Translations under genes and position numbers: made by a program
Notes under the pieces: model-generated
Database searches by the model: none
What the model was told of the DNA's origin: nothing
Seen by the model: the letters and a program-made list of their open reading frames with translations, nothing else
Shown: positions 1 through 7,428 of the stretch, in pieces
Layout: each line of letters starts with the position of its first letter
Numbering within the stretch: position 1 is the stretch's first letter
From: an uncultured Oscillospiraceae bacterium
GTDB lineage: Bacteria > Bacillota > Clostridia > Oscillospirales > Ruminococcaceae
Direction: 5' to 3'
NCBI GenBank assembly: GCA_934462925.1
Contig: CAKSIT010000003.1
Span: forward strand, 62,001-126,000
Length of the DNA: 64,000 nt

Positions 1-1
1 A

Positions 2-475
2 ATGGGGGCTTCGGGCTGCGGCAAAAGCACGCTTCTCGCGGTGCTTATGGGGCTTATCCCGCCCGACAGCGGCAGGGTAGAGCGCCCCGCCGACTGGCGC
101 ATAAGCGCCCTTTTTCAGGAGGACAGGCTGTGCGAGAACCTTACGGCGGGCGCTAATCTGCGGCTTGTCGCGGGCGGGCGGCTCTCCCGCGCTGAAACGG
201 CGCAGCGACTCTGCGAGGTGGGGCTTGACGGCTGCGAAAACAAGCCCGTACGCGAGCTTAGCGGCGGCATGAAGCGGCGCGTGGCGCTGCTGCGAGCGCT
301 GCTTGCGGAGTACGACGTGCTGTTTCTGGACGAGCCGTTCAAGGGGCTTGACGAGGGAACAAAGCAGCAGGTAATGGAGTACACAAAGCGCATGACCGAG
401 GGCAGAACTGTGGTTTTCGTCACGCACGACAGGGCGGAAAGCAGCTTTCTTGCGGACGAGGAAATTATGCTGTAA
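2..475 (+). CDS. ABC importer ATP-binding protein, 5'-truncated by window edge
   Basis: ATPase subunit of an ABC transporter, powering solute uptake at the inner face of the membrane. The visible part begins at the Walker A motif (GASGCGKST) and carries the signature LSGGMKRR, Walker B VLFLDEP, and the switch histidine in VFVTHD. Family members have about 35-40 residues before Walker A, so the true start lies upstream of the window and the ATG at position 2 is probably internal. The short, compact shape resembles the nitrate/sulfonate/thiamine-precursor importer ATPases (SsuB/TauB-like), but no permease or binding protein is visible, so the substrate cannot be named. A strong terminator follows 10 bases after the stop, so this is the last gene of its operon. 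Confidence 0.85.
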   Translation: MGASGCGKSTLLAVLMGLIPPDSGRVERPADWRISALFQEDRLCENLTAGANLRLVAGGRLSRAETAQRLCEVGLDGCENKPVRELSGGMKRRVALLRALLAEYDVLFLDEPFKGLDEGTKQQVMEYTKRMTEGRTVVFVTHDRAESSFLADEEIML

Positions 476-484
476 GTATAGTTG

Positions 485-510
485 AATGCGCGGTTCGCCG
501 CGCATTTTTT
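485..510 (+). terminator. Rho-independent terminator after the importer ATPase
   Basis: A perfect 9-bp stem (485-493 with 498-506) closed by a TTCG tetraloop and running into a T tract. It separates the importer operon from the next promoter. Confidence 0.9.
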
Positions 511-568
511 GTGTCAAATCACTAAAATCACGCAGTAAAGTTTGTCATTTATTTTGTGCGAAAAGCGG

Positions 569-597
569 TTGACATTCAGAATAATATGGATTATAAT
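569..597 (+). promoter_or_regulatory. Sigma-A-type promoter for the lipoprotein at 644
   Basis: TTGACA at 569-574, a 17-bp spacer and TATAAT at 592-597, both consensus. The expected start lies about 40 bases before the lipoprotein ATG. Confidence 0.85.
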
Positions 598-643
598 TGA
601 TGTATAACTATAGCCGAATGGTGATTGTTACGGGAGGGATTAC

Positions 644-1396
644 ATGAAAGGACTGAGAAGCGCGGCGGCAGCCGTTCTGATGTGCGCAATGCTCACCGCC
701 TGCGCGGCGCGGGGCGCGGAAAGCGCGGCTTCGCAGTCGGTGAGCGCCGACCCTGACAACCGCTTTGCGGCGTATGATTTCACCGCCGTTTCCGACCCGA
801 TTGAGTATAACCCCGCGCCCGAGTGTGCGTGGTGGGAGATACCCGTGGCGTACCATAATGCCGACTACAGTCCTATCCGCAATACGGAGAATATGGTGCA
901 GTATTCCACAGACCTTGCCGTAGTGCGCATTCTGGACGAGCCGAACGACGATACGGCATATCTCACAGGCTCTGAGGAGCTTGACACGGAGCTTGCGGGG
1001 AAATATAAGGTCGATTCCCTTAACGCCACGGTTTTGCTTTATCCCGCAAAGGTGCTTTATACCGCCGCGGGAGATGTTGAGCAGGGCGAAAATATAGTCA
1101 TAATGCAGGTTGCAGGAAACTGGGGCGTTGAGCTTAAAAAAGACAGGGAGTATTTTATCGCGTTCAAGGCGATGAACGACGGCACATACAAGCCGTCGCT
1201 TGGTATAAACAGCGTTTACGAGATAAAAGACGACTTTACCGTTCAGCCCGAATCCATGTTTGAGACAGGCGCGCGCTACGAGGGCTTGCCGCTTGCGGAC
1301 CTTGTAAGCGACTTTACGCAGGCGTTTGAGAAGGTGCAGGAGAAAAAGCGCGAGAGGGGAGAGCAGGGTTACGTCTGGTGGTCTGACGATAATTGA
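644..1396 (+). CDS. Predicted lipoprotein of unknown function
   Basis: A 250-residue protein with an N-terminal signal peptide ending in a lipobox (LTAC, Cys about residue 20), so it is probably anchored to the outer face of the membrane. The mature part is soluble and acidic, with no repeat or catalytic motif that I recognise. The stretch ECAWWEIPVAYHNADY and a central region resembling a small beta-rich sensor domain are the only notable parts. The start is set by GGGAGGG eight bases before the ATG and by the consensus promoter just upstream. It stands alone: a terminator precedes it and the next genes run in the opposite direction. Presence is certain, function unknown. Confidence 0.8.
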   Translation: MKGLRSAAAAVLMCAMLTACAARGAESAASQSVSADPDNRFAAYDFTAVSDPIEYNPAPECAWWEIPVAYHNADYSPIRNTENMVQYSTDLAVVRILDEPNDDTAYLTGSEELDTELAGKYKVDSLNATVLLYPAKVLYTAAGDVEQGENIVIMQVAGNWGVELKKDREYFIAFKAMNDGTYKPSLGINSVYEIKDDFTVQPESMFETGARYEGLPLADLVSDFTQAFEKVQEKKRERGEQGYVWWSDDN

Positions 1397-1444
1397 GATT
1401 AAGCTTAAACAGAAAGTCTGCCGCAATTAAACGGCAGGCTTCGT

Positions 1445-2437
1445 TTATTCCGCTGCGACCTCGCTCTCGCCCGCGTAAGCCGCGCGTATGATGTCGTCGA
1501 TACTCGCCTCCTCAAGGCGGATATCCTTTATCTTAGCGCTTTTGCTTATGTCCTCAATAAGGGCGGCTGCGGTGACCTCGTTCTTCATAAAGCGGTAGAT
1601 GGTGCGCGCGCCCTCGCAGCTGACTATCTGCGCGCGGGGGTGTTCTATGCGCGTGTCGGTGTAGAAATCTATGACAAGCTGCCTGAACGGCGCTATCCTG
1701 TCGATAAGCTCGTCAAGCGAGCCGTCCTCTATCACCCTGCCCTTGTTTATGATGATTATGCGGCGGCACAGCTCCTGTATGTCGCCAAGGTCGTGCGTGG
1801 TGAGGATTATCGTGGTGCGGCGCGTTTCGTTTATCTCCTTGATGAAGCGGCGTATCGCGTGCTTTGCGTCAACGTCAAGACCTATTGTCGGCTCGTCAAG
1901 GAACAGAACGTCGGGCGAGTGGAGCATTGCCGCGGCAAGGTCGCCGCGCATTCTCTGCCCGAGCGAAAGCTGCCTTACGGGCGTGTCTATTATGCTCTTA
2001 AGGTCGAGTATCTCGTCCATCATCGCCATGTTTGCGTTGTAAACCTCGTCGGGAACATCGTAAATGCGGCGCAGCAGCTCAAAGCTCTCGCCAAGGCGCA
2101 AATCCCAGTAAAGCTGCGTGCGCTGCCCGAACACTACGCCCAGCCTCTTTACTACCTTTTTCCTGTCCTCCGCAGGCGAAATGCCGTTTACAAGTATCTC
2201 GCCCGAGGTGGGGCGCAGTATCCCCGACATCATTTTTACCGTGGTGCTTTTGCCTGCGCCGTTAGGCCCGATATAGCCCACTATCTCGCCCTGCTCTATC
2301 GAAAAGCTCACGTCGTCTACTGCGGTGACAATGCGCCGCTCGGGCTTGAAAAGCGCTTTGAGCGCGCCTTTCAGCCCCTTTTCCTTTTTTACCGTCTTAA
2401 ACGTTTTGTTAAGATGTTTTACTTCTATTACAGCCAT
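1445..2437 (-). CDS. ABC-2 type exporter, ATP-binding subunit
   Basis: A 330-residue ATPase of the type paired with ABC-2 permeases (COG4586-like group). Walker A GPNGAGKS is at about 57-64, signature LSLGQ at 157-161, Walker B VLFLDEP at 177-183, followed by the switch region TTHD and a C-terminal extension of about 80 residues typical of this group. I place the start at the ATG at 2437, preceded by AGGAGAG. A GTG 15 bases upstream overlaps the permease stop and has no binding site of its own. It is the last gene of a three-gene leftward operon with two permeases. Related systems export drugs, lipids or peptides; the substrate here is unknown. Confidence 0.9.
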   Translation of the reverse strand: MAVIEVKHLNKTFKTVKKEKGLKGALKALFKPERRIVTAVDDVSFSIEQGEIVGYIGPNGAGKSTTVKMMSGILRPTSGEILVNGISPAEDRKKVVKRLGVVFGQRTQLYWDLRLGESFELLRRIYDVPDEVYNANMAMMDEILDLKSIIDTPVRQLSLGQRMRGDLAAAMLHSPDVLFLDEPTIGLDVDAKHAIRRFIKEINETRRTTIILTTHDLGDIQELCRRIIIINKGRVIEDGSLDELIDRIAPFRQLVIDFYTDTRIEHPRAQIVSCEGARTIYRFMKNEVTAAALIEDISKSAKIKDIRLEEASIDDIIRAAYAGESEVAAE

Positions 2438-2448
2438 ACTCTCTCCTC

Positions 2449-3261
2449 TCACGAGCCTGCGCTCTCATACTGCCCGAACCCCGCCCTGAAAAAGCGGCAG
2501 GAAAGTGCGAACAGCACCGCGCCCAGTCCGAGCGTTATAAACGCCATGCCAAACGGCAGCGTTATCATCGAATCCTTGCCCATAAACTCCGCGGCGGGGT
2601 AGAACGTCACCCAGCTGAGCGGCAGAATGAACGTAAACACAAACTGCACCGCGCGCGGGTACATTGTAAGCGGGTACATATTCGTGCGGTTGAAAAGCTC
2701 TTGCATAAAGCCCGACATATTCGCGGGGCTTTTCGTCCAGAACGTAAGGCAGCCCAGAAACAGGTATATCGCGCCGCGAAGCAGCGTTGCGCCTATTATC
2801 GCGCAAATCATGCAGAACGTGTTGCCAAGCGTCCACTTGAAATCCACCGCGCAGCACCCGTAAATAAACAGGATAAGCCCGGGGATAAGGTCGGTTATGC
2901 CGTAAAAATTCATCTCGCCGAACAGGAACTGAAACAGCGTGTTCATCGGGCGCAGGCGCAGCCTGTCCATCTCGCCGTGGATTATCGTCCAACCCATGTA
3001 CCATGTCTTTGTAAAGAATATTACGGACAGTCCGTGGCTCAGCACCGACATTCCGTAAAGGAATGCAAGCTGCTTGTAGTCCCACCCCGCAAGCGTGCCG
3101 AACTCCTCCACAACGAACTTTATAGTTGCAAAGCCCACGATAAACTGTATCGGGTTTGAAATGAGCCACCCGACAAATGCCGCGGGGTACTCAAAGCAGC
3201 TTTGCAGCGACAGCCGCGCGCACAGCAGCGCCACGGACAGGTAATGTCTTATTGTTTTCAT
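2449..3261 (-). CDS. ABC-2 type exporter, permease subunit 2
   Basis: A 270-residue integral membrane protein with about six hydrophobic segments, of the COG3694-like permease group that pairs with the ATPase just downstream. The start is the ATG at 3261 (MKTIRHYLSV), one base after the stop of the preceding permease and preceded by GGAGG; an upstream in-frame start would extend back into that gene without a binding site. The two permeases together with two ATPase copies should form one exporter. Confidence 0.85.
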   Translation of the reverse strand: MKTIRHYLSVALLCARLSLQSCFEYPAAFVGWLISNPIQFIVGFATIKFVVEEFGTLAGWDYKQLAFLYGMSVLSHGLSVIFFTKTWYMGWTIIHGEMDRLRLRPMNTLFQFLFGEMNFYGITDLIPGLILFIYGCCAVDFKWTLGNTFCMICAIIGATLLRGAIYLFLGCLTFWTKSPANMSGFMQELFNRTNMYPLTMYPRAVQFVFTFILPLSWVTFYPAAEFMGKDSMITLPFGMAFITLGLGAVLFALSCRFFRAGFGQYESAGS

Positions 3262-3262
3262 G

Positions 3263-4054
3263 TCAGCCTCCCTGCACCAGTACGCGGCGCTCTGCGCGCT
3301 TTTGCGCAAACATAAATATGCCTAACAGCGCCGCGAGCCATATTGCCTGCACGCCAAGCTTCCACAGGCATTCGCTGAGGTCGTACTTGCCTATGTACAT
3401 ACTAAGCGGTTCTTGATACATATACACAAAAGGCAGGAAGTAGAGCGCCTTCTGCAGCCACTCGGGGAAAAACCACAGCGGAATTATCGCGCCCGAGAGC
3501 ATATTGACAAAGTGGTACTTTATCGAGAACACAGGTCCTAAGTCTATTGCCGTGAACGCAATAAGCGAGAACACCGCCGAGAACGTCCAGTTTATCCCGT
3601 AGCCGAGCGCAAAGCTCGCCAGAAAGAAGCACAGGTGCGCCCCCGAAGCGGGCGCGGGCAGCCCGAACACAAACACGCTTACAATAAACAGCGGCAGCGC
3701 CCCGAACACAAGGTTAAACAGAATACAGCCCATGTCCTCCGCGAAATACAGCCCGAAAAGGTTCACGGGCTTTATAAGGTCCGTCGCTATGCTGCCCGAC
3801 TTTACTGCGTCCGTCACCCTGTCCTCAACGCCCATGTAGTAAAGCGTGCTTACAAGGTTCGATATTACCGTGTAGGTTACCATTGTTTCGTCCGTAACGC
3901 CGTTTGAGCTTTCCGCGCCGCCGTAAACCGCCCGCCAGAAGAAGCCCACGGCTATCATCATAAGGCATTGCATAACGGTATACGTCCACACCTGAAAACG
4001 ATACGCCATCATCGTTTCCATCGCCGTTCTTGCGGCGTAAATATACGCTTTCAT
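3263..4054 (-). CDS. ABC-2 type exporter, permease subunit 1
   Basis: A 263-residue membrane protein with about six transmembrane segments, COG4587-like, and the first structural gene of the exporter operon. The start at 4054 (MKAYIYAART) follows GGGAGGG at ideal spacing. The longer frame back to 4090 would run through a terminator hairpin and has no binding site. The gene lies directly behind a leader peptide, two hairpins and a U tract, so its transcription is probably controlled by attenuation. Confidence 0.85.
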   Translation of the reverse strand: MKAYIYAARTAMETMMAYRFQVWTYTVMQCLMMIAVGFFWRAVYGGAESSNGVTDETMVTYTVISNLVSTLYYMGVEDRVTDAVKSGSIATDLIKPVNLFGLYFAEDMGCILFNLVFGALPLFIVSVFVFGLPAPASGAHLCFFLASFALGYGINWTFSAVFSLIAFTAIDLGPVFSIKYHFVNMLSGAIIPLWFFPEWLQKALYFLPFVYMYQEPLSMYIGKYDLSECLWKLGVQAIWLAALLGIFMFAQKRAERRVLVQGG

Positions 4055-4061
4055 AAATCCC

Positions 4062-4099
4062 TCCCAAAAAACAAAAATCCCCTCGGACAAGCCGAGGGG
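4062..4099 (-). terminator. Intrinsic terminator in the leader of the ABC exporter operon
   Basis: On the minus strand an 8-bp perfect stem (arms 4092-4099 and 4079-4086, loop 4087-4091) is followed by a run of U residues interrupted by one G, ending at the GGGAGGG that serves the first permease. It lies between the leader peptide and the operon, so it can act as an attenuator. Confidence 0.8.
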
Positions 4100-4102
4100 A
4101 AA

Positions 4103-4200
4103 CTTTCGCGCAGCGTCAGGGCTGCGAAAGCAAGGTACGGTTTGTCCTGAATGTGTAGTTGGTCTTAGTTGTTAGATTGTTCATAATACGTACCTCCTTT
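4103..4200 (-). promoter_or_regulatory. Alternative leader RNA structures around the leader peptide
   Basis: Two structures compete on the minus-strand RNA. Hairpin 1 pairs 4121-4130 with 4103-4114 and holds the leader stop codon in its loop. In the alternative, the leader's own ribosome binding region (4189-4200, AAAGGAGGUACG) pairs with 4127-4139 near the end of the leader ORF over about 12 bp with one bulged base. The two share bases 4127-4130, so a ribosome on the leader would decide which forms. The terminator at 4079-4099 lies directly downstream. Confidence 0.65.
4116..4184 (-). CDS. 22-residue leader peptide of the ABC exporter operon
   Basis: A short ORF with a near-perfect AAAGGAGG six bases before its ATG. 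It encodes 22 residues, beginning MNNLTTKTNY and ending RTLLSQP, with six threonines and four asparagines and no run of one biosynthetic amino acid. Its stop codon sits in the loop of the first leader hairpin, and a terminator follows before the exporter genes. This layout is known from ribosome-mediated attenuators of antibiotic-resistance and transporter genes; that it works so here is inference. It is too short for a usual gene finder. Confidence 0.7.
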   Translation of the reverse strand: MNNLTTKTNYTFRTNRTLLSQP

Positions 4201-4227
4201 CGTCAATACCTTTAGCGCAACACCTGT

Positions 4228-4256
4228 ATTCTATCATACGCAAACAGAATTGTCAA
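4228..4256 (-). promoter_or_regulatory. Promoter of the leader peptide and ABC exporter operon
   Basis: On the minus strand, TTGACA (4256-4251), a 17-bp spacer and TAGAAT (4233-4228). It starts transcription some 35-40 bases ahead of the leader peptide. It lies just past the stop of the histidine kinase gene, and no terminator separates the two. Confidence 0.85.
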
Positions 4257-4274
4257 GTACTTTCATAAAATTTT

Positions 4275-6482
4275 TTATTTTGCAGAATCTCCGTCAATCC
4301 GCATGAAAAAGCCGTTTATCGCTTTTATCGCGTTTTTGTGGTCTGAAATTAGTCCCTCATGGTTTGCAACTGCAAAGGAAACGTCGCCGTTTTTGAGCGC
4401 AAGCTCGCTTGCCGCAGCACGCGCCGCAACGCCCTCAAGCCCCACCGCGCGCGACGTGCTTTTAAGCGAATGCGCAAGGCGTATGTAGTCGTCATGCCTG
4501 CCCTCGGCGAGCGCGCGCGACATCTCCTCGCTTCTGTCGTTCGCGGCGTAGTCCCGCAGAACCTGCAGCAGCATTTCCTCGCTGCCGCAGCAGTATTCCA
4601 CCGCAGCCGCGGGGCAAAGCGTAGGTACTGCCCTGCACAGCTCCTCGAGAAGCCCGCTGCTCTCCTGCGGAGCTTCCTGCTGCGTAACGCCCTGCACAAG
4701 CTCCTCGGGCAGGTGCTTTCTTACCATCTCGTCAAGCTTTTCGCCGCGCACGGGCTTTGAGAGATAATCCGCGAAGCCCTTGCCCATGTACTGCTCGCGC
4801 GCGCCCGCAAGGGCGTTTGCGGTAAGCATTATCACAGGCACGCCGTCGTTCAGCGGACACTCCGCGCGCAGCCGCGCGAGCGTTTCCACGCCGTCCATAA
4901 CGGGCATCATGTGGTCCATAAGTATTATGTCGAAGCGCTTTTGCGCGCACAGCTCAAGGCACTTTTCGCCGCTGCCCGCCGTGGTCACGCTCATGCGCGT
5001 ACCCTCGAGCATTTTCTCAATTATGCGCAGGTTTACGGGCAGGTCGTCTACAGCGAGAAGCTTTGCGTCGGGCGCTTCAAAGGTGCGGCGGTAGTCGTAG
5101 CCGCCCTGCGCGGCGTCTATCCTTATTCTGCCCGCAGGCGAGCCGTCCGCTATGCCCTGCGGCAGCTCTACCGTAAACTCGCTGCCCTTGCCCTTTTCGC
5201 TCGTAACGCTCACCGTGCCGCCCATAAGGCCGGTAAGGCGCTTTACTATCGACAGCCCCAGCCCCGTACCCTCGATGTTGCGGTTGCGCTCAAGGTCGTA
5301 GCGGCTGAACTGCTCGAATATCCCCTTAAGGTCGTTTTCGGCAATGCCTATGCCCGTGTCGCGGACGGTAATACGCAGCAGGCATTCGTCCGCGGCGCGG
5401 CGCTCGCACCGCACCGAAAGGCTCACGCTGCCGTTTTCGGTGTACTTTACGGCGTTTGTAAGCAGGTTTACGACGATTTGCCTTATGTGCGCCTCGTCGC
5501 CTGTGAGCGCGCGCGGCGTATCGTCCGCGCACTCTACGGTAATGGAAAGCTTTTTCGCGCGGGCGCGCGCGGCAGTCATATTGTAGCAGTCGCTTACAAG
5601 AGAAGCAGGCTCGTAGCTGCTTTCGTTTATCTCAATCCTGCCCGACTCTATCTTTGATATGTCAAGCACGTCGTTGATTATCGCAAGCAGCGAGTTGCCC
5701 GAGTTTTGTATAGTCTGCGCGTACTCGCGTATAGAGTCGCTGCGGGTTTCGCGCAGGATAAGCTCGTTCATGCCGAGTACGGCGTTAATGGGCGTGCGTA
5801 TCTCGTGCGACATATTTGCAAGGAACGAGCTTTTCGCCCTGTTCGCAAGCAGCGCCTGCTGGCGGGATTCGTTCGCGGCTCTCACCGCCTCGACAAGCTT
5901 TCTGTGCTGCTCCTGCATTATGCCTATGATAAGCTGCGCGACGATTCCCGAAAGGATAATGAGCGCCACGCCTATAAGGAACTCGGGGACGAGGTAGGGG
6001 TCGCCCTTGGGCAGCGCGGACACCGCCCTGCGGACAAGCGCAAGGCTCAGCAAAAGCGCGCTGCTTGCCATGCAGAACACGGTAATGCGCTTTTGCCTGA
6101 ACACCACGGACACAAGGATAGGCACGCAGAAAATCGACACCGTAGCGCCGAAAATATAGTGCGTTGAAGCTACGACGGTACACATCAGCATAAGCGTTAT
6201 CAGCACCATGTAGTTTTGCAGCCGCTCCCTGCGCGGGCATAGCTTCACCACAAGCGCCTCCGTACCCACCGCAGTAAAGTTCAGAAGCGAAGGCTTTATG
6301 AGGTAGCGCCACATATAGTCGCCAAGCGGAATATCTATGAGTCCCTCTGCAAAGATAACGAAAAACAGCAGCAGCTCTATGGCGAACACAGTTCCCGCTA
6401 TGCAGCAGTTCATCATAAATAGATTTTTGCGCCACTTGCTGTAATTCATTGTTGTAAGCTTTACCTCGGAATGCTCCGGCAT
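4275..6482 (-). CDS. Hybrid sensor histidine kinase with receiver and Hpt domains
   Basis: A 735-residue membrane-bound phosphorelay protein. Residues about 20-190 form six or so transmembrane segments without a large extracellular loop. A HisKA domain follows with the phospho-accepting His226 (MSHEIRTPINAV), then an ATP-binding domain with the N box (NLLTNAVKYTENG, about 339-351) and G boxes (DTGIGI, GTGLGL). A receiver domain covers about 473-590 with Asp523 as phospho-acceptor, and a C-terminal Hpt domain carries His671 (AHSLKSTSRAVG). Signal flows H-D-H inside one protein and then presumably to a separate regulator that is not in this window. It is monocistronic or reads into the ABC exporter leader. 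The ligand is unknown. Confidence 0.92.
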   Translation of the reverse strand: MPEHSEVKLTTMNYSKWRKNLFMMNCCIAGTVFAIELLLFFVIFAEGLIDIPLGDYMWRYLIKPSLLNFTAVGTEALVVKLCPRRERLQNYMVLITLMLMCTVVASTHYIFGATVSIFCVPILVSVVFRQKRITVFCMASSALLLSLALVRRAVSALPKGDPYLVPEFLIGVALIILSGIVAQLIIGIMQEQHRKLVEAVRAANESRQQALLANRAKSSFLANMSHEIRTPINAVLGMNELILRETRSDSIREYAQTIQNSGNSLLAIINDVLDISKIESGRIEINESSYEPASLVSDCYNMTAARARAKKLSITVECADDTPRALTGDEAHIRQIVVNLLTNAVKYTENGSVSLSVRCERRAADECLLRITVRDTGIGIAENDLKGIFEQFSRYDLERNRNIEGTGLGLSIVKRLTGLMGGTVSVTSEKGKGSEFTVELPQGIADGSPAGRIRIDAAQGGYDYRRTFEAPDAKLLAVDDLPVNLRIIEKMLEGTRMSVTTAGSGEKCLELCAQKRFDIILMDHMMPVMDGVETLARLRAECPLNDGVPVIMLTANALAGAREQYMGKGFADYLSKPVRGEKLDEMVRKHLPEELVQGVTQQEAPQESSGLLEELCRAVPTLCPAAAVEYCCGSEEMLLQVLRDYAANDRSEEMSRALAEGRHDDYIRLAHSLKSTSRAVGLEGVAARAAASELALKNGDVSFAVANHEGLISDHKNAIKAINGFFMRIDGDSAK

Positions 6483-6511
6483 GACGTCACCCCCGCAATT
6501 ATGCTGTGTTC

Positions 6512-6540
6512 AGTATAACATATTTTTCGGCGTTTGTAAA
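6512..6540 (-). promoter_or_regulatory. Promoter of the hybrid histidine kinase gene
   Basis: Minus strand TTTACA (6540-6535), a 17-bp spacer and TATACT (6517-6512), about 30 bases before the kinase start. Confidence 0.75.
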
Positions 6541-6541
6541 G

Positions 6542-6572
6542 CAAAAAAACAGCGCCCCAGATAGAGCGCTGT
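6542..6572 (-). terminator. Terminator after the TrmH-family methyltransferase gene
   Basis: Minus-strand stem of 7 bp (6566-6572 with 6549-6555) followed by seven T residues. It closes the leftward operon that begins at iorA or at the methyltransferase. Confidence 0.8.
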
Positions 6573-6595
6573 AAAAATGCTATGAATGCCGAAAT

Positions 6596-7426
6596 TCAGC
6601 GCCTGTACCTCAGCTCCCAGAACGCCACAGCGCCCGCCGCCGCAACGTTAAGCGAGTCCACCCCGTGGAACATCGGTATTTTCACGGAGTAGTCGCATTG
6701 CGCGGAGGTTTGGGCGCAAAGCCCGTCGCCCTCCGTGCCGAGAACTATCGCCAAACGCTCCTCGGCTGCGAGCGCTGGGTCGTCAATGGTTACGGAGCGG
6801 CTGTCGAGCGTCATTGCGGCGGTTTTGAAGCCCATTTCGTGCAGCAGCTCCATTCCCTTAGCGGGCCAGTCCGCAGGCTCTGCGCCTATGCGCGTCCACG
6901 GTACTTGCAGTATCGTACCCATGCTTACGCGGACGGCGCGCCTGCACAGCGGGTCGCAGCAGCACGGGGTCACAAGCACCGCGTCTATGCCGAGCGCCGC
7001 CGCCGAGCGGAACACCGCGCCTATATTCGTGGAATCCATTATGTTTTCAAGGACAGCCACGCGGTGTGCGCCTGCGAGAAGCTCCCGCGCTTCGGGCAGA
7101 GGCTTTCTGCGCATGGCGCAAAGCACCCCGCGCGTCAGCCTGTACCCCGCGAGCCTTTCAAGCAACTCCGGAGGGGCGGTGTACACGGGGATATCCCCGC
7201 AAAGCTCCACAACGTCCTTTGCGTCGCCTATGATGTGGCGGCGCTCCGTGAGCATGGACAGCGGCTCGTAGCCCTCCGCGAGCGCAAGCCGTATTACCTT
7301 TGGGCTTTCCGCGATGAAAACGCCCTTTGCGGGTTCAAGCCTGTTGCGCAGCTGCGCTTCCGTCAGCCGCGCGAATACGTCAAGCTCGGGCGCTGCAAAG
7401 TCGGTTATTTCGATTATCTCGGGCAT
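6596..7426 (-). CDS. TrmH/SpoU-family RNA 2'-O-methyltransferase
   Basis: A 276-residue SPOUT-fold methyltransferase that transfers a methyl group from S-adenosylmethionine to a ribose 2'-hydroxyl in rRNA or tRNA. The three family motifs are present: ENIMDSTNIGAVFRSAA (motif 1, about residue 124 on), LGTEGDGL (motif 2), and IPMFHGVDSLNVAAAGAV (motif 3, the cofactor-binding knot). The N-terminal 90 residues match the substrate-binding extension of the RlmB-like members. It begins two bases after the acyl-CoA ligase stop, so it is cotranscribed with the ior genes. Which RNA position it modifies cannot be told. Confidence 0.9.
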   Translation of the reverse strand: MPEIIEITDFAAPELDVFARLTEAQLRNRLEPAKGVFIAESPKVIRLALAEGYEPLSMLTERRHIIGDAKDVVELCGDIPVYTAPPELLERLAGYRLTRGVLCAMRRKPLPEARELLAGAHRVAVLENIMDSTNIGAVFRSAAALGIDAVLVTPCCCDPLCRRAVRVSMGTILQVPWTRIGAEPADWPAKGMELLHEMGFKTAAMTLDSRSVTIDDPALAAEERLAIVLGTEGDGLCAQTSAQCDYSVKIPMFHGVDSLNVAAAGAVAFWELRYRR

Positions 7427-7428
7427 TG

